Positions 1 through 5,457 of a DNA stretch of 6,429 nt are shown here, one piece after another; the stretch's first letter is position 1; every line of letters begins with the position of its first letter. The stretch lies in the NCBI GenBank assembly GCA_937938065.1, contig CALDBH010000114.1, forward strand, positions 1 through 6,429, in the 5' to 3' direction. This DNA is from an uncultured Sulfurovum sp. Its GTDB lineage: Bacteria; Campylobacterota; Campylobacteria; Campylobacterales; Sulfurovaceae. The position numbers and the translations under genes are program-made. The notes beneath the pieces are model-generated. The model was not told the origin of the DNA. It searched no databases and worked only from the letters and a program-made list of their open reading frames with translations.

Positions 1-2
1 GT

Positions 3-128
3 ATCGAGATTATGCAAGGCGCGTACTCTATCGCTTATTTCCTGGAATATACTGATAGTATCTCATCCAGACCTAATGCAAAAAAATATGCTTTCAATAA
101 TTGGCTAAATGAAAACCTTATAATCTAA
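3..128 (+). CDS. C-terminal end of a possible LysR-family transcriptional regulator (5' truncated by the window)
   Basis: Only the last 41 codons are present, open from the window edge in frame 3 and ending at TAA 126-128. The peptide runs from IEIMQGAYSIAYFLEY to RPNAKKYAFNNWLNENLII. The arrangement of an aromatic 'AYFLEY' strand, then 'RPNAK', an aromatic residue and 'NWL' near the C-terminus resembles the tail of GcvA-like LysR regulators, which often end in a YYLVYPE...RPKVxAFRDWL pattern. That family link rests on a short, degenerate match, so it is an inference; the DNA-binding N-terminus is outside the window. The other two forward frames close within about 110 bases, and this one ends just before a hairpin, which supports it as the real frame. 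It converges on the L,D-transpeptidase gene with 14 bp between stop codons. Confidence 0.45.
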   Translation: MEIMQGAYSIAYFLEYTDSISSRPNAKKYAFNNWLNENLII

Positions 129-144
129 CATATTTTATAAGGTT
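114..144. terminator. AT-rich hairpin between convergent genes, likely shared terminator
   Basis: A perfect 10-bp inverted repeat, AACCTTATAA at 114-123 and TTATAAGGTT at 135-144, encloses an 11-nt loop. It starts inside the last codons of the rightward gene (stop 126-128) and covers two bases of the leftward gene's stop (143-145). On the minus strand the stem is followed by TTTTC, a short U tract; on the plus strand there is no clear U run. It is therefore a better terminator for the leftward gene. The stem is mostly A/T, so its strength is uncertain. Confidence 0.5.
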
Positions 145-838
145 ATTCAGAGAGTTTAATTCTTTTCCAGAAACTTGTTACTATAGCTTCAGGACCTTGA
201 ACCAAAAGCGGTTCAGCTTTAGGATCTAACCAACGTAACACTTCTTTTATCTCACTCTCAGACATGACTGTACATCCGGCTGTAGGCACACTTTTAATGT
301 GTACAAAGATACATGATCCTGCACCCTTTTTAGATTTTGTACCTTCTGTAATGCCATTATGATCAACAACGATGCCATACTTGTAGTAGTCCTTAGGAAA
401 CTTCATACGTTCATGACTTTTATAATCCCTCTCTATTTTAGTACTATCCACTATCTTGTTGTAAAACTTAGAATTGACATCATCCACACAATGGTCTGTC
501 TCTTTGTAGACTACATAAGGGTACTCTATATTAAAAGGTCCGTATCCAAAGGCTTGTTTGAGTCTGAAAATGCCTGCAGGTGCTTTTCCGTCACCTTCTT
601 TTTTCATGATCTCTGCATCTTTGGGTACTTCATGTAGCCCTATCCCCCATCCTAAACCATTTCTCCCCAGTTTAATATCTATCTTATTACCTACTTTTTT
701 CCAACTTGTATCATGCAGTTCATAACGTTGCAGACTGCCTATAGGTGTAGACCAGTTTTTTGTCGTTACGACCAAAAGTTGTTTTGTCTGTGCTTGTAGT
801 GTGATAAGTGTTAGACATAGTGCAAGTACAATCTTCAT
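143..838 (-). CDS. Secreted L,D-transpeptidase, YkuD fold (peptidoglycan cross-linking or modifying)
   Basis: The protein has 231 residues. Residues 1-16 form a typical signal peptide (MKIVLALCLTLITLQA, probable cleavage after Ala16), so it should act in the periplasm. The YkuD catalytic signature lies near the C-terminus: His180 in 'IFVHIKSVPTAGCTVMS' and the nucleophile Cys189 in 'TAGC'. 'EGDGKAPAGIFRLKQAFGYG' at about 81-100 matches the substrate-lobe segment of the COG3786-type subgroup, which has TAGC where classical enzymes have S/THGC. Such enzymes use a Cys acyl-enzyme to make or exchange bonds at meso-diaminopimelate in peptidoglycan stem peptides; the exact reaction here is inferred. 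The ATG at 836-838 is chosen over an in-frame ATG at 917-919 because it opens directly on the signal peptide and has AAGGA (848-852) 9 nt upstream; the longer version would add 27 residues antisense to nhaC. Key residues are all present. It is divergent from nhaC. Confidence 0.88.
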   Translation of the reverse strand: MKIVLALCLTLITLQAQTKQLLVVTTKNWSTPIGSLQRYELHDTSWKKVGNKIDIKLGRNGLGWGIGLHEVPKDAEIMKKEGDGKAPAGIFRLKQAFGYGPFNIEYPYVVYKETDHCVDDVNSKFYNKIVDSTKIERDYKSHERMKFPKDYYKYGIVVDHNGITEGTKSKKGAGSCIFVHIKSVPTAGCTVMSESEIKEVLRWLDPKAEPLLVQGPEAIVTSFWKRIKLSE

Positions 839-839
839 G

Positions 840-848
840 TGGTATAAT
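840..848 (+). promoter_or_regulatory. Extended -10 promoter for nhaC, probably giving a leaderless transcript
   Basis: TGGTATAAT combines a consensus -10 hexamer (TATAAT, 843-848) with the extended-10 TGn element at 840-842. There is no good -35 box at 16-18 bp spacing, which is common for housekeeping promoters in Campylobacterota. Transcription normally starts 6-7 nt after the hexamer, placing the first base at about 854-855, on the A of the nhaC ATG. The element lies in the 16-bp space between two divergent start codons and touches the Shine-Dalgarno region of the leftward gene. Confidence 0.6.
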
Positions 849-854
849 CCTTCT

Positions 855-2234
855 ATGGAATATGGAATATTATCAATAGCGATACCGCTACTAACAATCA
901 TTTTAGCTATTATAACCAAAGATGTGATCGTTTCACTCTTGAGTGGTATATTTGCTGGTTTCTTGGTTCTGAATGCCTATAATCCTATATATGCATTCAT
1001 CGCTCTTTTTGATGGTGTCATTGCGCTTTTTTCAGAAGGTTGGATAGCAAAAATGCTTCTATTTGTGGTCATGGTCGGTTCTATTATCAGGCTACTGACT
1101 CTTAGCGGAGCAGTAGACAGTTTTGTCGTATACTTGAGCCAAAAAGCTAAGAAGATCGACTCTCCAACAGGTGCAATGATGCTAGCCTATGTTGTTGGTG
1201 TGATCATTTTTATAGAGTCTTCCATCACTGCACTTGTAGCAGGAACTGTAGCCAAACCTCTCTGCGATAAAAACGGTGTCAGCAGAGAAAAACTTGCTTA
1301 TATTTGTGACTCTACTTCTGCGCCTATCTGTTCACTTATTCCTCTTAATGCATGGGGTGCATTGCTATTAGGTCTGATCATTACAGCCATTGATTCTCAA
1401 GTAATCTCAGGAGATGGTATTTCACTACTCATCGCCTCTATCCCTTTTAACTTCTATTCACTTTTCACTTTAGCCATAGTTTTAGGTGTTATATTTTTAA
1501 ATATCAATATCGGGCCTATGAAGCACTCTGCCCCAGTAAACTACGTTATTCAGCATGATGAAGCAGATATTAAAGCTACACCATACAAAATGATTTTACC
1601 TATTTTAGTAATGGTGATCATGGTGCCTGTAGGGCTTTATTTTACAGGTGAAGGTGACATTTTTAAAGGTTCTGGTTCTACTTCCGTATACTATGCAGTG
1701 ATCGTGACACTATTCTTTATGTACCTCTATTTTGTCCCAACTAAAGCACTCACTCACAAAAACTATTTTAAAGGATTTTATGAAGGCATAGGTGACATGA
1801 TACCAGTAGGTATGATCATGCTTTTTGCCCTACTCATAGGTAAAGTCATCGGTGACCTGGGCACAGCCAAATACCTGGCACATATGCTAAGCGGAAACAT
1901 CTCCCCTATGCTCATTCCTCTTCTCATCTTTTTAGTGGCGAGTATCACAGCGTTTTCTACAGGGACAAGCTGGGGAACATTCTCCATTATGATGCCTATA
2001 GGTCTGGCACTGGGGGCGACCATGGACCTACATATTCCATTGGTTATAGCCGCTGTCATCTCTGGAGGTATCTTCGGAGACCACTCCTCGCCTATCTCTG
2101 ACACGACCATCATTTCATCTATGGCAGCAGGATGCGACCATGTTGAACACGTAAGAACTCAGCTGCCTTATGCACTGTTTGGTGGTGTATTGGCATCAGT
2201 CGCATTTTTAGTCTCTGGATGGTTAACAGTATGA
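855..2234 (+). CDS. nhaC: NhaC-family Na+/H+ antiporter (inner membrane)
   Basis: The protein has 459 residues and is almost wholly hydrophobic, with roughly 12-14 predicted membrane segments (for example about 4-21, 24-41, 66-83, 107-131, 190-215, 245-263, 277-293, 315-333, 351-368, 394-408 and 438-457). Family hallmarks are CDSTSAP at 151-157, GTSWGTFSIMMP at 370-381, GDHSSPISDTT at 408-418 and CDHVEHVRTQLPYA at 427-440. These polar, Gly-interrupted stretches form the ion path in the NhaC/Pfam PF03553 group. Known members exchange Na+ for H+, but relatives use organic acids (for example malate/lactate), so the substrate is not proven. The ATG at 855 is preferred over in-frame ATGs at 801 and 837, which lie within or beside the divergent gene's start and upstream of the likely transcription start. 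No Shine-Dalgarno sequence precedes 855, in keeping with a leaderless mRNA. Its stop overlaps the next gene by ATGA. Confidence 0.85.
   Translation: MEYGILSIAIPLLTIILAIITKDVIVSLLSGIFAGFLVLNAYNPIYAFIALFDGVIALFSEGWIAKMLLFVVMVGSIIRLLTLSGAVDSFVVYLSQKAKKIDSPTGAMMLAYVVGVIIFIESSITALVAGTVAKPLCDKNGVSREKLAYICDSTSAPICSLIPLNAWGALLLGLIITAIDSQVISGDGISLLIASIPFNFYSLFTLAIVLGVIFLNINIGPMKHSAPVNYVIQHDEADIKATPYKMILPILVMVIMVPVGLYFTGEGDIFKGSGSTSVYYAVIVTLFFMYLYFVPTKALTHKNYFKGFYEGIGDMIPVGMIMLFALLIGKVIGDLGTAKYLAHMLSGNISPMLIPLLIFLVASITAFSTGTSWGTFSIMMPIGLALGATMDLHIPLVIAAVISGGIFGDHSSPISDTTIISSMAAGCDHVEHVRTQLPYALFGGVLASVAFLVSGWLTV
909..914 (-). promoter_or_regulatory. Candidate -10 box for the leftward L,D-transpeptidase gene, inside nhaC
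   Basis: Read on the minus strand, 914-909 is TATAAT, preceded by TTTGGT. Start of transcription would fall near 902, giving a 5' leader of about 64 nt that is antisense to the first codons of nhaC. A second, weaker option is GATAAT at 874-869, which would give a leader of about 24 nt. No -35 box is evident for either. In an AT-rich genome such hexamers arise by chance, so this is a suggestion only. Confidence 0.35.
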
Positions 2235-2794
2235 ATCTCTTAAAATTTCTATTTGGTATCATTATCGCTCAAGTAGCGACTTACCTGTTGATTCTGTTGG
2301 CTCCTGCTGAGTTAAATATGACAGGTGTTTTACGTTTGGCTATTCCTCTACTGATTATTGCACTTGTTGTTGCTTTTTGGTTTAATTCTATTGCTGGACA
2401 TCACAGTAAAGATGCCATCGGTAAAGTAAAAGATGATTTTGCGAATGAAAAAGAAAAGATTCGTGCCAATGCCCAGCGAGCAAAAGAACGTGTCATAAAA
2501 GAATCCCATAAAAACATTGCAAAAGAAACCCAAAAAGCCCATGCAAAGGCCAACTTCAAAGTGGGTGCTGCTTTTGCAGCTGCTTTGGGTGTTGGGGCAT
2601 TGTTTATTTTTGCGCAAATGGTAACAGCCGGTCTCTTGGCCATCACTGCAACCGGTGGTGTGATGGGTGGATATTATTGGCGAGGAAGAAGGTTGGAGAA
2701 TGAAAGACTAAGAGAGCTTGAAAATCCTAAAGATCGAGACATCATAGAATCAAAACCATCACGTATCAAATTTTTGAAAGAAGACAAGTCATGA
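2231..2794 (+). CDS. Uncharacterised membrane protein with four hydrophobic segments and a charged cytoplasmic-type helix
   Basis: I do not recognise this 187-residue protein. Two hydrophobic segments (about 4-24 and 34-53) form a hairpin. A long Lys/Glu/Ala-rich, helix-forming stretch follows at about 58-108 and may be coiled coil. Two more small-residue-rich segments come next (about 110-130 and 131-148, containing AAFAAALGVGALF and a Gly-rich TATGGVMGG). The tail at 150-187 is strongly charged (RGRRLENERLRELEN...). No catalytic motif or cysteine is visible. The ATG at 2231 overlaps the nhaC stop as ATGA, which suggests translational coupling; an in-frame ATG at 2219 would add four residues and has no better ribosome site. 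The start of lpxB lies 22 bp after its stop. Coding looks real: it is long, in line with its neighbours, and its hydrophobic and charged blocks are well ordered. A role in the envelope is likely from topology and context, but no function can be assigned. Confidence 0.8.
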   Translation: MNLLKFLFGIIIAQVATYLLILLAPAELNMTGVLRLAIPLLIIALVVAFWFNSIAGHHSKDAIGKVKDDFANEKEKIRANAQRAKERVIKESHKNIAKETQKAHAKANFKVGAAFAAALGVGALFIFAQMVTAGLLAITATGGVMGGYYWRGRRLENERLRELENPKDRDIIESKPSRIKFLKEDKS

Positions 2795-2820
2795 GTTATA
2801 CCAAAGGAAGCATTAGATGA
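2791..2820 (+). other. 9-codon micro-ORF bridging the unknown membrane protein gene and lpxB
   Basis: ATG at 2791-2793 overlaps the preceding stop (ATGA, 2791-2794). The frame reads MSYTKGSIR and ends at TGA 2818-2820, which overlaps the lpxB start (ATGA, 2817-2820). It could carry ribosomes from one gene to the next by termination-reinitiation. The lpxB Shine-Dalgarno sequence (AAAGGAAG, 2803-2810) lies inside it. It may equally be chance, since ATGA junctions are easily formed here. Confidence 0.3.
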
Positions 2821-3857
2821 AACTTCTCGTCTCAGCCCTCGAACCCTCATCAAACCTACATTTAAAAGAGGTTCTCAAGCATACACAAAATGTAGAGCCA
2901 TTCGGTATCTTCGACAAAAGTATAAAAGAAGGCACGCCTCTTTATGACATCAGTGAAATGGCCATCATGGGTGTTGTGGATGCCATCAAAAAGTTGCGCT
3001 GGTTCTTTAAAGTGGCAGACGAAATGGTAGAACTGGCTAAAGATGCAGATAAAGTACTTTTGATGGACTCTTCAGGGTTTAACCTTCCTTTGGCTAAAAA
3101 ACTAAAAGAGAAGTATCCCGAAAAAGAGATTATCTACTATATCCTTCCTCAAGTATGGGCAAGTCGTCCTAAACGGGTCAAGAAGTTAGAACAATATTGT
3201 GACAAACTGTTAGGCATACTTCCTTTTGAGGTAGACTACTATAGTTCTAAAGCACAATATGTCGGACATCCCCTGCTGGACGAGATCAACGTACATAGAA
3301 ATGATGAAGAGACCAAAGGATGCATTGCCTTTATGCCTGGGTCTCGTAAGAGTGAGATAAGTCGTCTTATGCCCATCTTTCTGGAACTGCGTAGAAAATT
3401 CCCGGAGATTCGTCCTTTGCTTGTTATTCCCCCTTCTTTTTCAAGAAACAAGATAGCCAAACTCTACAAAGGCAACCGTGAGTTTGAAATTGTACGTGAC
3501 ACCCATGAAGCACTTAGACGTGCAGAGTTCGCCTTTATATGTTCAGGTACTGCAACACTCGAAGCAGCACTCATAGGTACACCTTTTACACTGGCCTACA
3601 TTGCCAAGAAAGTGGACTTTTTCATAGGGACAAAACTTCTGGGGATCAAACAAGTAGGCTTGGCAAACATCATACTCACTAATTACAATAACACGACTTT
3701 ACATAACGAGATACTCCAGGAAGAAGTCACAGTTGACAACTTGCTTAAAGAGTACTACAATACCGACCGTAAGATCTTCGCACAAAAAGCAGAAGAGTTA
3801 AAAACATATCTTTCTCACGGAAGTTCTGAGAATGTTGCAAAAATCATAATGGAGTAA
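2817..3857 (+). CDS. lpxB: Lipid-A-disaccharide synthase
   Basis: LpxB joins UDP-2,3-diacylglucosamine to 2,3-diacylglucosamine-1-phosphate (lipid X), making the beta-1',6-linked lipid A disaccharide at the inner face of the inner membrane; it is a GT-B fold (GT19) enzyme. The 346 residues are somewhat shorter than the 382 of E. coli. Landmarks in order are ALEPSSNLH (7-15, in place of the usual GEASGD loop), MAIMGVVDAI (48-57), MDSSGFNL (83-90), LPQVWASRPKRVKKL (110-124), ILPFEVDYY (134-142), VGHPL (149-153), PGSRKSEI (174-181) and SGTATLEAA (243-251). By alignment from memory, Asp84 matches E. coli Asp98 and Arg177 matches Arg201, both reported as important for activity. GGAAG at 2806-2810 lies 6 nt before the ATG. 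The gene follows the unknown membrane protein and is followed by queH after 2 bp, so it is probably cotranscribed with both. Confidence 0.93.
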   Translation: MKLLVSALEPSSNLHLKEVLKHTQNVEPFGIFDKSIKEGTPLYDISEMAIMGVVDAIKKLRWFFKVADEMVELAKDADKVLLMDSSGFNLPLAKKLKEKYPEKEIIYYILPQVWASRPKRVKKLEQYCDKLLGILPFEVDYYSSKAQYVGHPLLDEINVHRNDEETKGCIAFMPGSRKSEISRLMPIFLELRRKFPEIRPLLVIPPSFSRNKIAKLYKGNREFEIVRDTHEALRRAEFAFICSGTATLEAALIGTPFTLAYIAKKVDFFIGTKLLGIKQVGLANIILTNYNNTTLHNEILQEEVTVDNLLKEYYNTDRKIFAQKAEELKTYLSHGSSENVAKIIME

Positions 3858-3859
3858 TC

Positions 3860-4939
3860 ATGTTAGTACACATCTGCTGTTCTGTCGACAGTCACTACTT
3901 TTTGAAAAAACTTCAAACAGAGTATCCGGAAGAAAAGCTTACAGGATTCTTTTATGATCCCAACATTCATCCCTACTCTGAGTACTACTTGCGACTGTTA
4001 GATGTAAAGCGCAGCTGTAAGATGCTTGGTATTGATCTCATAGAGGGAGAGTACGATGTAGAGAACTGGCTTGAAGCTGTACGCGGCTTGGAGCATGAAC
4101 CTGAAAAAGGCTCACGTTGTAGTGTTTGTTTTGATCGACGCTTTGAGGTCTCTGCCAAAAAAGCCAGTGAACTAGGGGAAACAAGCTTTACCTCTACGCT
4201 GCTAACAAGTCCTAAGAAATCACTCAAACAACTACAGACAGCTGGTGATGCGCTAGCAGAACGTGAAGGCATAGCTTTTGTGGCTCCTGACTACAGAAAA
4301 GCTTCAGGCACACAAGAGCAAAATATTTTAGCCAAAGAAGATGCACTCTACCGTCAAGACTACTGTGGGTGTATGTTTGGTCTCAATATCCAGCGTGATC
4401 AGCAGGACAAACTGGCAGATGAACTTTTTGTACCACTCTCAAAACAGATACAACCAGAATCCATAGAGGAACGCATCCAAATGTATGAGAAACGTTGGCA
4501 AATGGAAGAAGATAACATTCCTCATAAGATCATCAAACAACGCTTTTTAAACTGGCGTTTGACTATGGGTCTGCTTCGTGTACGTAAAGAAGTAGTTCCT
4601 GCACACTTTCTACCCTACTCCACTATTAAAGGCGAGTACACAAGAGGAAAGATTGAGTACAGTATCGGTGAGGTTCACCACATGAACCGAGATGAGGTAC
4701 GTTTCATCACACTGGGGCACTACAATGATCTGGCAGGTACTGACTATAAAACCGTGACTGAACTCATCTACTCTCCTCCAGCATTCATTGATGAGGTAGA
4801 ACTACGCGCAAAACTGGGTGTAACACCCTACGATATATCTATCATTATGGTAGTAGAAGAGATACCTACCAACAAGATAGAAATCCTTTGTCAAAGCAAA
4901 ACCTACAGTGACGTTAAAGAAGTATTGATCACAACATAA
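3860..4939 (+). CDS. queH: Epoxyqueuosine reductase QueH with long C-terminal extension
   Basis: QueH reduces epoxyqueuosine to queuosine in the wobble base of tRNAs for Tyr, His, Asp and Asn; it replaces the unrelated cobalamin enzyme QueG. The N-terminal ~195 residues carry the DUF208/QueH pattern: adjacent Cys6-Cys7 in 'HICCSVD', 'FFYDPNIHP' at 30-38, Cys87 and Cys90 in 'RCSVCFDRR', 'TSTLLTSPKKS' at 111-121, and Cys169 and Cys171 in 'QDYCGCMFG'. These cysteines are expected to hold an iron-sulfur cluster and a neighbouring metal site. Minimal QueH proteins are around 200 residues; this one has 359, and the last ~165 hold no motif I recognise. The start is firm: ATG at 3860 begins three residues before the conserved HICC and has GGAG (3851-3854) 5 nt upstream, inside the end of lpxB. 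The 2-bp gap to lpxB indicates an operon. The tRNA role seems unrelated to lipid A, so the pairing is probably one of convenience. Confidence 0.9.
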   Translation: MLVHICCSVDSHYFLKKLQTEYPEEKLTGFFYDPNIHPYSEYYLRLLDVKRSCKMLGIDLIEGEYDVENWLEAVRGLEHEPEKGSRCSVCFDRRFEVSAKKASELGETSFTSTLLTSPKKSLKQLQTAGDALAEREGIAFVAPDYRKASGTQEQNILAKEDALYRQDYCGCMFGLNIQRDQQDKLADELFVPLSKQIQPESIEERIQMYEKRWQMEEDNIPHKIIKQRFLNWRLTMGLLRVRKEVVPAHFLPYSTIKGEYTRGKIEYSIGEVHHMNRDEVRFITLGHYNDLAGTDYKTVTELIYSPPAFIDEVELRAKLGVTPYDISIIMVVEEIPTNKIEILCQSKTYSDVKEVLITT

Positions 4940-4962
4940 ACCGCTTTTTACCAACATTTCGA

Positions 4963-4968
4963 TAAAAT
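4963..4968 (+). promoter_or_regulatory. Probable -10 box of the fabZ-lpxA-clpX unit
   Basis: The 60-bp gap between queH and fabZ is AT-rich and contains TAAAAT, one base from the TATAAT consensus. Transcription would start near 4975, giving a leader of about 25 nt that includes the fabZ ribosome site AAGGG (4985-4989), 10 nt before the ATG. No convincing -35 box is seen, only a T-rich stretch (4945-4949). No terminator hairpin is visible in the gap, so read-through from the lpxB-queH unit is likely as well. Confidence 0.45.
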
Positions 4969-4999
4969 AAGTGAATTTTCAAATAAGGGTTTTTTTATT

Positions 5000-5449
5000 A
5001 TGCTTTTTAACGTTGTAGATATTCAAAACATATTACCACACAGATATCCATTTTTACTTGTAGACAGAATTACTGAACTTACTCCTGGTGAATATATAGA
5101 AGGTTTTAAAAACGTTTCTATTTCTGAACCTGTCTTTCAAGGACATTTTCCTGATCATCCTATCTATCCTGGGGTAATGATCATCGAAGGTATGGCTCAG
5201 GCTGGTGGTGTATTGGCTTTTAAAAGCATGGACGAAGTGAGCCAGGAAGAGATAGCAAAAAAAGTTGTATACTTTATGAGTATCGATAAAGCTAAATTCC
5301 GTGCACCTGTAACACCAGGTGACCAACTTGTATACAAAATAGATGTGATCAAGCACAAAGGTGCCGTATGGCAACTTGATGCAAAAGCATATGTAGATGA
5401 CAAAATAGTTGCGCAAGCTGAACTTAAAGCTATGATCGTAGACAAATAG
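5000..5449 (+). CDS. fabZ: 3-hydroxyacyl-[acyl-carrier-protein] dehydratase
   Basis: FabZ removes water from (3R)-hydroxyacyl-ACP to give trans-2-enoyl-ACP in type II fatty acid elongation, in the cytoplasm. The 149 residues form one hot-dog domain. The N-terminal HRYPFLLVD (14-22) and the active-site helix region [22 protein letters not shown] (46-67) are intact, with catalytic His49 and Glu63 matching the His/Glu pair known from E. coli and H. pylori FabZ. The sequence is FabZ rather than FabA: it has the short N-terminus and Glu63, where FabA uses Asp. Its substrate pool is shared with LpxA, whose gene starts 8 bp after this stop; the fabZ-lpxA pairing is widely conserved and is thought to balance phospholipid and lipid A synthesis. 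The gene has its own probable promoter upstream. Confidence 0.95.
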   Translation: MLFNVVDIQNILPHRYPFLLVDRITELTPGEYIEGFKNVSISEPVFQGHFPDHPIYPGVMIIEGMAQAGGVLAFKSMDEVSQEEIAKKVVYFMSIDKAKFRAPVTPGDQLVYKIDVIKHKGAVWQLDAKAYVDDKIVAQAELKAMIVDK

Positions 5450-5457
5450 GCTTTTTG

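Noticed and set aside
359..637. Plus-strand open frame of 92 codons
   Set aside because: It lies wholly antisense to the L,D-transpeptidase gene, has no family features, and is explained as a shadow of that gene.
801..854. Upstream starts for nhaC at 801 or 837
   Set aside because: They fall inside or beside the divergent gene's start and upstream of the likely transcription start; the added residues (MISVRHSAS...) are not membrane-like and have no ribosome site.
839..919. Longer N-terminus (27 extra residues) for the L,D-transpeptidase starting at an ATG at 917-919
   Set aside because: The extra part has no signal peptide, is antisense to the nhaC start, and hides the clear signal peptide and ribosome site belonging to the ATG at 836-838.
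1778..2113. Minus-strand open frame of 111 codons within nhaC
   Set aside because: It is antisense to the most conserved motifs of the antiporter (GTSWG, GDHSSPISDTT), which fully explain the sequence constraint there.
4964..4979. Small inverted repeat AAAAT...ATTTT before fabZ as a terminator or operator
   Set aside because: The stem is only 5 A/T pairs with a 6-nt loop and no U run at its base; such matches are expected by chance in AT-rich DNA, and it overlaps the probable -10 box.
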